Of a stretch of DNA of 64,000 nt, positions 50,254 through 58,911 are shown in pieces. Source of the stretch: Streptomyces sp. NBC_01260 (GTDB taxonomy: Bacteria > Actinomycetota > Actinomycetes > Streptomycetales > Streptomycetaceae); the NCBI RefSeq assembly GCF_036226405.1, contig NZ_CP108464.1, forward strand, positions 806,001 to 870,000, written 5' to 3'. The notes beneath the pieces were generated by a model. It ran no database searches and was not told where the DNA came from. It was given only the letters and a program-made list of their open reading frames with translations. The position numbers were made by a program, and so were the translations under genes. The stretch's first letter is position 1. Each line of letters opens with the position of its first letter.

Positions 50254-51102
50254 ATGGGACGGGTCACCGAGCGCCGCCGCACCATCCGCATCCGGGACGG
50301 GGTCGTCTCCACCCGCCCCGACACCCTCGTCGCCGAGGAGCCCCTGGAGATCCGGCTGAACGGCAAGCCGCTCGCCATCACGATGCGCACCCCGGGCGAC
50401 GACTTCGCGCTGGCGGCGGGCTTCCTGGTGAGCGAGGGCGTGCTCGGCGAGGGCCATGAGGTGCAGTCGATCGCGTACTGCGCCGGGGCGACGTCCGACG
50501 GCGTCAACACGTACAACGTGGTGGATGTGCGGCTCGCGCCCGGCGTCGTGGTCCCCGACATCACGCTGGAGCGCAACGTCTACACGACGTCCTCCTGCGG
50601 GCTGTGCGGCAAGGCCAGTCTGGACGCGGTCCGCACCACGACCCGGCACCCCGTCGCCGACACTCCCCCGGTCCGGGTCGAGCCGGCGCTGCTGGCCGCC
50701 CTCCCCGACCGGCTGCGCGCCTCGCAGCCGGTGTTCGACCGGACCGGGGGCCTGCACGCGGCGGCGCTGTTCTCCGAGACGGGCGAGCTGATGGACATAC
50801 GGGAGGACGTGGGCCGGCACAACGCGGTCGACAAGCTGGTCGGCCGGGCCCTCACCGACAACCGGCTGCCGCTGTCCCGGTCGATCCTGCTGGTCTCCGG
50901 GCGGGCCTCCTTCGAGCTGGCGCAGAAGGCGGTGATGGCCGGTATCCCGATGCTGGCGGCCGTCTCGGCGCCGTCCTCCCTCGCCGTCGACCTGGCGGCG
51001 GAGACCGGGCTGACCCTGGTCGGCTTCCTGCGGGGCCCCTCCATGAACGTGTACGCGGGCGAGCACCGCATCGCCCTGGAGGCGACGGCCGTCCGGGGCT
51101 GA
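50254..51102 (+). CDS. fdhD: Formate dehydrogenase accessory sulfurtransferase FdhD
   Basis: A 282-residue protein that passes sulfur to the molybdenum cofactor of formate dehydrogenase. Family marks are DTLVAEEPLEIRLNGKPLAITMRTPGDD near the N-terminus, the sulfur-carrying TSSCGLCGK (Cys-x-x-Cys), the HAAALFSETGELMDIREDVGRHNAVDKLVG block and the GRASFELAQKAVMAGIPML segment. Complete and of normal length. No functional formate dehydrogenase gene occurs in the window, so the enzyme it serves must be elsewhere. Confidence 0.95.
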   Translation: MGRVTERRRTIRIRDGVVSTRPDTLVAEEPLEIRLNGKPLAITMRTPGDDFALAAGFLVSEGVLGEGHEVQSIAYCAGATSDGVNTYNVVDVRLAPGVVVPDITLERNVYTTSSCGLCGKASLDAVRTTTRHPVADTPPVRVEPALLAALPDRLRASQPVFDRTGGLHAAALFSETGELMDIREDVGRHNAVDKLVGRALTDNRLPLSRSILLVSGRASFELAQKAVMAGIPMLAAVSAPSSLAVDLAAETGLTLVGFLRGPSMNVYAGEHRIALEATAVRG

Positions 51103-51132
51103 GGCGTCCCGCCCGCCGCACGGGTCCGGGGT

Positions 51133-51166
51133 CCGGCCGGCGGGGAGCGCCCCCTGCACCGGCCGG
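51133..51166. terminator. Bidirectional hairpin between convergent fdhD and transporter genes
   Basis: CCGGCCGG (51133-51140) pairs with CCGGCCGG (51159-51166), and GGGG-AGCG-CCCC forms inside. It lies between the stops of two convergent genes, as expected for a shared terminator. Confidence 0.6.
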
Positions 51167-51191
51167 CCTCAGCCCACCGGGACGGTGCCCG

Positions 51192-52223
51192 TCAGGTCAC
51201 CGTGACGGGCTCCACCGCCGCGCCGTCCGCACCCGCTTCCTCCGGGTCCCGGGCACGCCGCTTCGCGATCACCGCGCACACCATGAGCTGCATCTGGTGG
51301 AAGAGCATCAGCGGCAGCACGGCGAGGCCCGCCTGCGCGCCGAACAGGACGCTGGCCATGGGCAGGCCGGAGGCCAGGCTCTTCTTCGAACCGGCGAACT
51401 GGATGGCTATGCGGTCCTCCCGGCCGAAACCGAGCCGCTTCGCCCCGTACCAGCTCAGCGCCAGCATCAGCGCCAGCAGCACCGCCTCGGCACCGAGCAG
51501 CGCCCCGAGCCGGGCCGGGGTGACCTGGTGCCAGATGCCGGCGACCATGCCCTCGCTGAACGCGGTGTAGACGACCAGCAGGATCGAGCCCCGGTCGACA
51601 TGGCCGAGGATCTTCTTGTGCCGGGTGATGAAGCCGCCGATCCAGCGGCGCAGCAGCTGTCCCGCGACGAACGGCAGCAGCAGCTGGACGCCGATCCTCA
51701 GCAGCGCGTCCCCGGAGAACCCGCCGCCGCTGTTGCCGAGCAGCGCGGCCGCGAGCAGCGGGGTGATGAAGATTCCGGCGATCGAGGAGAAGGAGCCCGC
51801 GCAGATCGCCGCGGGCACGTTGCCGCGGGCGATCGAGGTGAAGGCGATCGACGACTGGATGGTCGAGGGGACCAGGCAGAGGAAGAGGAAGCCGCTCTGG
51901 AGCTGCGGCGTCAGTACGTACGGCACCAGCCCCCTGCTCGCCAGTCCCAGCAGCGGGAACGCGACGAACGTGCAGACCAGGACGGTGAGGTGGAGCCGCC
52001 AGTGCCTGACGCCGTCGAGGGCCTCGGCGGTGGAGAGCCGCGCGCCGTAGAGAAAGAAGAGGAACGCGACCGCTCCGGTGGAGGCGCCGCCCGCCACCTC
52101 GGCGGCCGCGCCGGAGGCCGGCAGCAGCGCCGCGAGTACGACGGTGCCGATCAACGCCAGGACGTACGGGTCGATCGGCAGCCAGGACGGCAACTGCAGG
52201 GTGCGGCGGCTCATGTGCTCCAC
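51192..52223 (-). CDS. Bile acid:sodium symporter (BASS) family transporter
   Basis: A 343-residue membrane protein with about nine to ten helices. Typical stretches: AFLFFLYGARLSTAEAL, GFLFLCLVPSTIQSSIAFTSIARGNVPAAICAG (the crossing-helix region), and IAIQFAGSKKSLASGLPMASVLF. This matches the YfeH/SBF-like group, whose members move organic anions with sodium. The start is a GTG at 52223, or an ATG at 52214. It is divergent from a LysR gene 109 bp away, its likely regulator. Substrate unknown. Confidence 0.88.
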   Translation of the reverse strand: MEHMSRRTLQLPSWLPIDPYVLALIGTVVLAALLPASGAAAEVAGGASTGAVAFLFFLYGARLSTAEALDGVRHWRLHLTVLVCTFVAFPLLGLASRGLVPYVLTPQLQSGFLFLCLVPSTIQSSIAFTSIARGNVPAAICAGSFSSIAGIFITPLLAAALLGNSGGGFSGDALLRIGVQLLLPFVAGQLLRRWIGGFITRHKKILGHVDRGSILLVVYTAFSEGMVAGIWHQVTPARLGALLGAEAVLLALMLALSWYGAKRLGFGREDRIAIQFAGSKKSLASGLPMASVLFGAQAGLAVLPLMLFHQMQLMVCAVIAKRRARDPEEAGADGAAVEPVTVT

Positions 52224-52262
52224 GTGTTCTCTCGTTCAGGGTCGTGCCTTCCTTATCCTGCT

Positions 52263-52311
52263 CCCGATCACCGACATCGGGAATCCGGTATACCGCTCTT
52301 ACTGTGATCAC
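52263..52311. promoter_or_regulatory. Dyad-rich intergenic control region (LysR/BASS)
   Basis: Three dyads in 49 bp: CCCGAT-N7-ATCGGG (52263-52281), CGGTATACCG (52286-52295) and GTGATCAC (52304-52311). LysR regulators normally bind such sites between divergent genes. Which dyad is the binding site is not decided. Confidence 0.45.
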
Positions 52312-52332
52312 GGTTCGCGATAACGTGGCGCC

Positions 52333-53235
52333 ATGTACGACCCCGCGCAGCTGCGCACCTTTCTCGCCGTCGCCCAGACACTGAGCTTCACCCGGGCCGC
52401 CCGCCGGCTCGGGGTGCGGCAGTCCACGGTGAGTCAGCACGTGCGGCGGCTGGAGGAGGCGACCGGGCGGCAGCTGTTCACCCGTGACACGCACCGGGTC
52501 GACCTCACCGTGGACGGCGAGGCGATGCTGGGTTTCGCCCGGACGATCCTGGAGGCCCACGAGCGGGCCTCGGCGTTCTTCACCGGCACCCGGCTGCGCG
52601 GGCGGCTGCGGTTCGGGGCCTCGGAGGACTTCGTGCTGACCCGGCTGCCGGAGATCCTCCAGTCGTTCCGCCGCGACCATCCGGAGGTCGAGCTGGAGCT
52701 GACCGTGGAGCTGTCGGGCACGCTGCACCAGCAACTGGCGGCGGGGCGGCTCGATCTGGTGCTGGCCAAGCGGCGGACCGGTGACACCCATGGGGAGCTG
52801 GTCTGGCAGGACGCGCTGATCTGGATCGGTGCGCCCCGGCTGCGGATCGACCCGGACCGCCCGGTACCGCTGATCCTCTTCCCGCCGCCGGGCATCACCC
52901 GGGCCCGCGCGCTGGAGGTGCTGGAGGGGCAGGGCCGCTCCTGGCGGGTCGCGTGCACCAGCGGCAGCCTCAGCGGGCTGACCGCGGCCGCCCACGCGGG
53001 GCTCGGCGTGATGGCGCACAGCCGGGGCCTGGTCCCGCCCGGACTGGTTCCGGTGCCGGCCAGGGCGGGGCTGCCGGAGCTCGGCGAGGTGGATTTCGTG
53101 CTGCTGCACGGCCGTCGCCGGGATGGTGCGCAGCAGGCCGCGGACGCGCTCGCGGCGGCGATCCTGGCGGGCGGCGACCGGCTGCTCCGCCCGCCGGGCG
53201 GGATCGGCGCGATCGGTGGACGGGACGGCGCATGA
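52333..53235 (+). CDS. LysR-family regulator
   Basis: A 300-residue regulator. The winged helix (LRTFLAVAQTLSFTRAARRLGVRQSTVSQHVRRLEEATGRQLF) is canonical, and the co-inducer domain runs from about residue 90 (RLRFGASEDFVLTRLPEILQSF) to the end. The divergent BASS transporter is its probable target; the ligand may be the transported anion. The ATG at 52333 gives a standard N-terminus, although no strong ribosome binding site is seen (possibly leaderless). Confidence 0.9.
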   Translation: MYDPAQLRTFLAVAQTLSFTRAARRLGVRQSTVSQHVRRLEEATGRQLFTRDTHRVDLTVDGEAMLGFARTILEAHERASAFFTGTRLRGRLRFGASEDFVLTRLPEILQSFRRDHPEVELELTVELSGTLHQQLAAGRLDLVLAKRRTGDTHGELVWQDALIWIGAPRLRIDPDRPVPLILFPPPGITRARALEVLEGQGRSWRVACTSGSLSGLTAAAHAGLGVMAHSRGLVPPGLVPVPARAGLPELGEVDFVLLHGRRRDGAQQAADALAAAILAGGDRLLRPPGGIGAIGGRDGA

Positions 53236-53557
53236 CCCGGGCGGCCAGGGGGGAGAATCCACGGGACGCGGCGGTCTCCGCCGGGGCGGCCCAACCCGGT
53301 CAGGCCCGGCAGGTGCGGATCAACCTCCCGTAACCGTACGGAACGGCAGTGATCGCGGCGTACAGATTCGGTGGAGATTCCCGCGCGAGCCACTTACTCC
53401 TTGGTCGGAAGCGCGCCCGAGCCTTGCCCTTCTGGCCGGATTTCAGCCCCTGACCAGTGCAGACGCCACGTTGTGCGGGCGGTCTCGGACTCTCCCGCGG
53501 CGGCGCCCGGTGGGGTAGCGTCACGGCGCTGTGCGGAGCGCCACAAGGAGCAGGTCA
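53236..53557. other. Gene-free stretch before the acyl-CoA ligase
   Basis: Nothing that looks coding was seen. There is a weak hairpin CCGTA/TACGG (53328-53341) downstream of the LysR stop and a TAGCGT hexamer at 53516-53521, a common Streptomyces -10 form. The AAGGAG ribosome binding site of the ligase is at 53545-53550. Confidence 0.4.
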
Positions 53558-55381
53558 TTGCGCGAGTTCACTGTCCCACCCATGGCGGCCGCGCCCCACG
53601 TGGGCGGGCTCGCTGATGTGGTTTTCGACTATGCCGAGGAGGATCCGCACCGGGTCGCCCTCGGTCGCAAGGACGCGTCCGGACGCTGGCTTGATGTCAC
53701 CTCTGCGACGTTCCGCGACGAGGTGCTCGCCCTCGCCAAGGGGCTGATCGCGCACGGCGTGCGGTTCGGCGACCGGGTGGCCCTGATGTCGCGCACCCGC
53801 TACGAGTGGACGCTCTTCGACTTCGCCCTGTGGGCGGTCGGCGCACAGTCCGTACCGGTCTATCCGACGTCCTCGGCCGAGCAGGTCCTGTGGATGCTCC
53901 ACGACGCCGACGTCTCGGCGGTGATGGTCGAGCACGAGGACCACGCGATGACGGTCGCCTCGGTCATCGACCGGCTGCCCCAGCTGAAGCGGCTGTGGCA
54001 GCTGGACACCGACGCGGTGTCCGAGCTGGTCCTGGCGGGCGTCCATGTCGAGGACGAGGTGGTGCACCGGCACCGGCGGGCCGTGACGCCCGACTCGGTG
54101 GCGACCGTCATCTACACGTCGGGCACGACGGGGCGGCCCAAGGGCTGCGTGATCACACACGCCAACTTCATGTTCGAGACGGACACGATGGCGTCGCGCT
54201 GGGAGTCGGTCTTCCACTCCCGGCCGGGCGACGAGGCCTCGACGCTGCTCTTCCTGCCGCTGGCGCACGTCTTCGGGCGGATGGTGGAGGTCACGGCGAT
54301 CCGCGGCCGGGTGAAGCTGGGCCACCAGCCGGAACTGTCGGCGAAGGCGCTGATGCCGGACCTGGTGACGTTTCGCCCCACGTTCATCCTGGCGGTGCCG
54401 TACATCTTCGAGAAGGTCTTCAACGGGGCCCGCCGCAAGGCCGAGGCGGAGGGCAGGGCCGGCCCCTTCGACAAGGCCGTGGACATCGCGGTGAAGTACG
54501 CCGAGGCGATGGAGGCGCGGGCGTTCGGGACCGGTCCCGGCCCGTCCGCCGGGTTGCGGATGCAGCACCAGTTCTTCGAGAAGGTCGTGTACAAGAAGGT
54601 GCGCGAGGCGATGGGCGGCCGGATCCGGCACGCCATGTCCGGCGGCTCGGGGATGGAGCGACAGCTCGGGCTGTTCTTCGCGGGGGCCGGTGTCACGGTG
54701 TACGAGGGGTACGGGCTGACCGAGTCGACCGCCGCGGCCACCGCAAATCCGCCGGAGCGCACCCGGTACGGCACGGTCGGGCAGCCGATCCCCGGCACCA
54801 CGGTGCACATCGCCGAGGACGGCGAGATCTGGGTGCACGGCAGCAATGTGTTCTCCGGGTATCTGGGCGACCCGAAGTCCACCGACGCGGTACTGAACGA
54901 GGGCTGGCTGGCCACCGGCGACCTGGGTGCGCTGGACGACGACGGCTATCTGACGATCACCGGGCGCAAGAAGGAGATCCTGGTGACGTCCGGCGGCAAG
55001 AGCGTCTCACCGGCCGGTCTGGAGGAGCGCGTGCGCGCGCATCCGCTGGTGGCGCAGTGCATCGTGGTCGGCAACGACCGGCCGTACATCGCGGCCCTGG
55101 TCACCGTGGACCAGGAGTCCGTGGAGCACTGGCTCGCCATGCAGGGACGGCAGCAGCTGTCGCCGGGCGAACTGGTGCGGGACCCGGATCTGGAGATGGA
55201 GGTCCGGCGGGCGGTGGTGGCGGCGAACACGGCCGTGTCGCAGGCCGAGTCGATCCGGACGTTCCGGATCCTGGCGCATCAGTTCACCGAGGAGCACGGA
55301 CTGCTGACACCGTCGCTGAAGCTGAAGCGCAAGGCGATCGAGACCGCGTACGCGGCCGAGGTGGACGCGCTGTACCGCTGA
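53558..55381 (+). CDS. Long-chain acyl-CoA ligase (AMP-dependent synthetase)
   Basis: A 607-residue ANL-superfamily enzyme that activates a fatty acid through acyl-AMP to its CoA thioester. Motifs: ATP-binding YTSGTTGRPKGCVITH, the YEGYGLTESTA stretch (motif A5), TGDLGALDDDGYLTITGRKKE (hinge and adenylate site) and the C-terminal SLKLKRKAIE with the catalytic Lys. The start is a TTG at 53558, seven bases after AAGGAG; it yields MREFTVPP, which fits the family N-terminus. It appears monocistronic. Confidence 0.92.
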   Translation: MREFTVPPMAAAPHVGGLADVVFDYAEEDPHRVALGRKDASGRWLDVTSATFRDEVLALAKGLIAHGVRFGDRVALMSRTRYEWTLFDFALWAVGAQSVPVYPTSSAEQVLWMLHDADVSAVMVEHEDHAMTVASVIDRLPQLKRLWQLDTDAVSELVLAGVHVEDEVVHRHRRAVTPDSVATVIYTSGTTGRPKGCVITHANFMFETDTMASRWESVFHSRPGDEASTLLFLPLAHVFGRMVEVTAIRGRVKLGHQPELSAKALMPDLVTFRPTFILAVPYIFEKVFNGARRKAEAEGRAGPFDKAVDIAVKYAEAMEARAFGTGPGPSAGLRMQHQFFEKVVYKKVREAMGGRIRHAMSGGSGMERQLGLFFAGAGVTVYEGYGLTESTAAATANPPERTRYGTVGQPIPGTTVHIAEDGEIWVHGSNVFSGYLGDPKSTDAVLNEGWLATGDLGALDDDGYLTITGRKKEILVTSGGKSVSPAGLEERVRAHPLVAQCIVVGNDRPYIAALVTVDQESVEHWLAMQGRQQLSPGELVRDPDLEMEVRRAVVAANTAVSQAESIRTFRILAHQFTEEHGLLTPSLKLKRKAIETAYAAEVDALYR

Positions 55382-55498
55382 GCCGGCCGGAGCCCGTACC
55401 GCGGAGCCGGGAAGAAACGGCCCGGAGACGGGAATGTGCGGGACGACTTGATCGTTGAAGTTTCGAGTCCCACCTCCCAACGTAAGGATCGACCGCTC

Positions 55499-56335
55499 GT
55501 GAGCCAGGTCCCCTCCCTCACCCTCAACAACGGCGTCGAGATGCCGCAGCTCGGTTTCGGAGTCTGGCAGGTGCCGGACGACGAGGCCGCGAAGGCCGTC
55601 GCCACAGCCATCGAGTCCGGGTACCGGAGTATCGACACCGCCGCGATCTACGGCAACGAGGGCGGCACCGGCAAGGCCATCGCCGCCTCCGGTGTGGCCC
55701 GCGAGGAGCTCTTCGTGACCACGAAGCTGTGGAACAGCGAGCAGGGGTACGACTCGACGCTGCGCGCCTTCGACGCCTCGCTGGACAAGCTCGGCCTCGA
55801 CTACGTAGACCTGTATCTGATCCACTGGCCGGTTCCGGCCAAGGACGCCTACCTGGACTCGTACCGGGCGCTCGAGAAGATCCACGCCGACGGCCGCGCG
55901 AAGGCCATCGGCGTCTCGAACTTCCTCCCCGAGCACCTGGAGCGGCTGCTCGGCGAGACCTCGGTCGTACCGGCGCTGAACCAGATCGAGCTGCACCCGC
56001 AGCTCCAGCAGACCGAGTCCCGCGCACTGCACGCCAAGCACGGCATCGCGACCGAGGCCTGGTCGCCGCTGGGTTCGGGCAAGGGCCTGCTGGAGGTCCC
56101 GACGGTCGTCGCGGTCGCCCGGAAGCACGGCCGCACGCCGGCTCAGGCGGTCCTCCGCTGGCACCTCCAGACCGGCCATGTGGTGATCCCCAAGTCCGTG
56201 ACCCCGTCGCGGATCGCGGAGAACATCGATGTGTTCGGCTTCGAGCTGGACGACGACGACCTGGCCGCGTTCGCGGCGCTGGACGAGGGCAAGCGTCTGG
56301 GCTCGCACCCGGGCGAGTTCAACCTCGGCGCCTGA
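55499..56335 (+). CDS. Aldo/keto reductase
   Basis: A 278-residue AKR with a complete catalytic tetrad: Asp46 and Tyr51 in SIDTAAIYGNE, Lys76 in TTKLW and His109 in LIHWP. The NADPH-binding end reads VIPKSVTPSRIAENIDVF. It is close to the DkgA/2,5-diketo-gluconate reductase group, which reduces aldehydes and ketones broadly. The GTG at 55499 was chosen because homologues start at this place (VPSLTLNNGVEMPQLGFG). A putative ribosome binding site AAGGA lies 11 bases upstream. Confidence 0.93.
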   Translation: MSQVPSLTLNNGVEMPQLGFGVWQVPDDEAAKAVATAIESGYRSIDTAAIYGNEGGTGKAIAASGVAREELFVTTKLWNSEQGYDSTLRAFDASLDKLGLDYVDLYLIHWPVPAKDAYLDSYRALEKIHADGRAKAIGVSNFLPEHLERLLGETSVVPALNQIELHPQLQQTESRALHAKHGIATEAWSPLGSGKGLLEVPTVVAVARKHGRTPAQAVLRWHLQTGHVVIPKSVTPSRIAENIDVFGFELDDDDLAAFAALDEGKRLGSHPGEFNLGA

Positions 56336-56420
56336 GCCGTGACGTTCCGCCGCTGATCCGCCCGTGACCGCCGTCCGGCCTCCGGCCGGGCGGCGGTTCG
56401 CCGTACGAAGGGACCGGAAC

Positions 56421-56897
56421 ATGACCGGGGACACCGCGCCCGTGGCCGGGGCGGGGCACTACCGGCTGCGCAATGTCGGCAGCGGGCTGGTGCTGGAGGT
56501 GCGCGACGGCGCGAAGGGCGGGGGCGCACCGGTGCAGCAGAACGAGGAGAACGGGTCGGCGGCCCAGCACTGGGAGTTCACCCCGGTCCACGAGGGCGCG
56601 GCCCTCCACCACGTGGTCAACGCGCACAGCGGCAAACGTCTGGACGTGCGGGGCGCCTCGACGGAGAACGGCGCGCTGATCCAGCAGTGGCGGGCCAATA
56701 ACTTCGGCGCCCAGGAGTGGCTGGTCGAGCGGCACCTGGAGGCCCCGGGCACCGTCACCCTGGTCAACTTCGTGAGCGGCCTGGTCCTTGAGGTCGCCGA
56801 CGGCAGTACGGCGAAGGGGGCGTCCGTCCAGCAGTGGGAGGACACCGACTCCCCCGGCCAGTGGTGGCGGCTGGAGCCGGTGTCCGCCGCCGCGTAG
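56421..56897 (+). CDS. Ricin-type beta-trefoil lectin-domain protein
   Basis: A 158-residue protein made of one RICIN/CBM13 domain with three internal repeats: residues about 12-52 (YRLRNVGSGLVLEV ... AQHWEF), 55-100 (HHVVNAHSGKRLDV ... QEWLV) and 105-155 (VTLVNFVSGLVLEV ... QWWRL). The QxW-like ends mark the repeats. No signal peptide is seen, so it may be cytosolic or leave by a non-classical route. The ATG at 56421 has GAAGGGA upstream. Sugar binding is likely, partner unknown. Confidence 0.88.
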   Translation: MTGDTAPVAGAGHYRLRNVGSGLVLEVRDGAKGGGAPVQQNEENGSAAQHWEFTPVHEGAALHHVVNAHSGKRLDVRGASTENGALIQQWRANNFGAQEWLVERHLEAPGTVTLVNFVSGLVLEVADGSTAKGASVQQWEDTDSPGQWWRLEPVSAAA

Positions 56898-56908
56898 GGC
56901 GGCCGCGC

Positions 56909-57838
56909 TCAGGCCTTCCGGCCGAGATGGAACGTCCGGGCCATCAGCAGGAAGGTGTCGGTGCGCCGGTGCAGTCCGGCCGGGTCCTCGGGGTCGGTCA
57001 GCCGGTCGAGCACGGCGTTGTCCTCGGCGTCGAGCCGCTCGCCGATGCCCTCGCGGCGGCGGGTGAAGTCGGCGATGACATGGTCGCGTGCCACGTCGGT
57101 GAGGGGTGCGGGCAGGTCGAGCAGGAAGCTTCGGGTGCCCTGCGGGGCGAGGCCCACCGCGCAGAACAGGGCGGCCCAGTTCTCGGTCTCCCGCTTGGTG
57201 CCGGGCAGGTCCGCCCGCATCTGCTCGAAGGCCTCGGCCTGGATCACGTCGAGCCGCTCCTCCAGGCCGGGCCGGCCGAAGCCGATGTCGCGCGGGAGAT
57301 GGCGCGGCTGGAGCCCGCCCTCGACGAGCACGACGGTGCCTCCGGGGCGCAGCAGCCCGGCGAATCCGGCCAGCGCGGCGCGCTGGTCGCCCATGTGGTG
57401 CAGGGCGTTGCCCGCCCAGATCAGGTCCGCCTCCCCCGCGCGTGCCAGGTCGCCGGGAAGGTCGGCGTGCAGGGTGGTGACCCGGTCGGCGAGCCCGAGC
57501 CGCTTCGCGCGGTCGCGGGTGCGCTCCAGCAGGGCCGGGGTGCCGTCGACGGCGACCACCTCGGCCTTTGGGAACACCTCGGCGAGCAGGCAGGCGATGA
57601 CGCCCGGTCCGCTGCCGATGTCCAGCACCCGGCGGACCTCCGGGGCGTCGGGCAGACGGGCGATCCAGCGGGCCGCCGCCGTGTACTGCCCGGTGCTGAG
57701 TTCGGCGTTCTGCTCCAGCAGCGGGCCGATGGCGTCCCAGTCGAGATCGGCGGGGTCGTGATGGTGGGCATGGCCGCTCTCGTGCCGGTGGCCGTGGCCG
57801 CTGTCGTGGTGATGACCGTGACCGGTGTCGTTGCTCAT
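56909..57838 (-). CDS. SAM-dependent methyltransferase with His-rich N-terminus
   Basis: A 309-residue class I methyltransferase. The SAM site is VLDIGSGPGVIACLLAEVFP (motif I), then AEVVAVDGTPALL, DLIWAGNALHHM (motif II-like) and RPGGTVVLVEGG. Residues 4-30 are a His/Gly/Asp tract (GHGHHHDSGHGHRHESGHAHHH), which could bind a metal ion such as Ni, Zn or Co. The substrate cannot be told from the sequence. ATG 57838 was chosen as the in-frame start nearest the His tract; GTGs upstream are possible. It is convergent with the lectin gene and lies downstream of the AraC gene (20-bp gap). Confidence 0.88.
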   Translation of the reverse strand: MSNDTGHGHHHDSGHGHRHESGHAHHHDPADLDWDAIGPLLEQNAELSTGQYTAAARWIARLPDAPEVRRVLDIGSGPGVIACLLAEVFPKAEVVAVDGTPALLERTRDRAKRLGLADRVTTLHADLPGDLARAGEADLIWAGNALHHMGDQRAALAGFAGLLRPGGTVVLVEGGLQPRHLPRDIGFGRPGLEERLDVIQAEAFEQMRADLPGTKRETENWAALFCAVGLAPQGTRSFLLDLPAPLTDVARDHVIADFTRRREGIGERLDAEDNAVLDRLTDPEDPAGLHRRTDTFLLMARTFHLGRKA

Positions 57839-57858
57839 GGGGACAGCCTCACCACACA

Positions 57859-58830
57859 TCAAGCCACAGGCAAACTTTGTTGCCGATCCGGCAAGCCGCC
57901 ACCGTTGCGGTAGTCCTGCGGGCCGACCCCGCGGACCCGTTTGAAAGCGGTGCTGAAGGCGAACGCCTGGCTGTAGCCGACCTTCCGGGCCACCGCCTCC
58001 ACCGTCGCGTCCGTCTCCCGCAGCAGATCGGCCGCGACGGCGAGGCGCCAGCCCGTCAGGTACGCCATCGGAGGCTCCCCCACCAGTTCGGTGAAGCGCC
58101 GGGCGAGCCCGGCCCGGGAGACTCCGGTCCGGTCGGCCAGGGCAGCGACCGTCCAGGGGTGGGCCGGCTCGTTCTGGAGCAGCCGCAGCGCCTGGCCGAC
58201 GACGGGATCACCCAGGGCCCGGTACCAGGCGGGGGCCTCGGCCCCGGGCCGGGAGAACCAGGTGCGAAGCGCGTCGATCAACAGCAGATCGAGCAGCCGG
58301 TCCAGCACCACGCTCTGCCCCGGCTCGTCCCTGGCGATCTCGTTGTCGAGCAGCGTCAGCAGCGGGCTGCTCCGGCCGCCGCCGGGGAGGAGGAGCAGTG
58401 CGGGCAGGGCGTCGAGGAGCCGTCTGCTGATCTCGCCGTCCAGCAGATAGGTGCCGACGAGCATGTTCGCCGCACCGTCAGGGGCGTTGCCCCAGGTGCG
58501 TACGCCCAGGTGCATGGACTGGGACAGCGGGTCGCCGCGCAGGGTGGTGCAGGTGCCGCCCGGCCCGATCCGGGTCTGCGGTGCGCTGCCGGGCCGGTCC
58601 GCGACGGTGTACGGCTCCGGGCCGCGCGCGATGGCCAGGTCACCGGGGCGCAGCAGCACGGGTTCGGCACCTTCGGCGGGAGCGATCCAGGCCTCGCCCG
58701 CGGTCATGGACATCAGGCAGAGCGGGGCCCGGTCCTCGATCCGTACGGACCACGGCGGTTCCATCACCATCCGCAGCAGGAAGGCCCCCCTGGCCCGCGG
58801 CCCGTCCAGAAGTCCGGCAAGTGCGTCCAT
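57859..58830 (-). CDS. AraC-family regulator
   Basis: A 323-residue regulator. The N-terminal cupin-type ligand domain (RAPLCLMSMTAGEAWIAPAEGAEPVLLRPGDLAI) is followed by a C-terminal double helix-turn-helix (WTVAALADRTGVSRAGLARRFTELVGEPPMAYLTGWRLAVAADLL ... VGYSQAFAFSTAFKRVRGVGPQDYR). This AraC/cupin_6 type commonly controls a divergent oxidoreductase gene, here the NmrA-like gene 81 bp away. Start at 58830. Confidence 0.92.
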   Translation of the reverse strand: MDALAGLLDGPRARGAFLLRMVMEPPWSVRIEDRAPLCLMSMTAGEAWIAPAEGAEPVLLRPGDLAIARGPEPYTVADRPGSAPQTRIGPGGTCTTLRGDPLSQSMHLGVRTWGNAPDGAANMLVGTYLLDGEISRRLLDALPALLLLPGGGRSSPLLTLLDNEIARDEPGQSVVLDRLLDLLLIDALRTWFSRPGAEAPAWYRALGDPVVGQALRLLQNEPAHPWTVAALADRTGVSRAGLARRFTELVGEPPMAYLTGWRLAVAADLLRETDATVEAVARKVGYSQAFAFSTAFKRVRGVGPQDYRNGGGLPDRQQSLPVA

Positions 58831-58911
58831 GGGCAGCAGCGTAGACGTTCGCGTAGGGAGCTGAGCGGCTGAGGCATGGAACGGGCGGGGCTGTCCGGCG
58901 AACCTTGGTTC

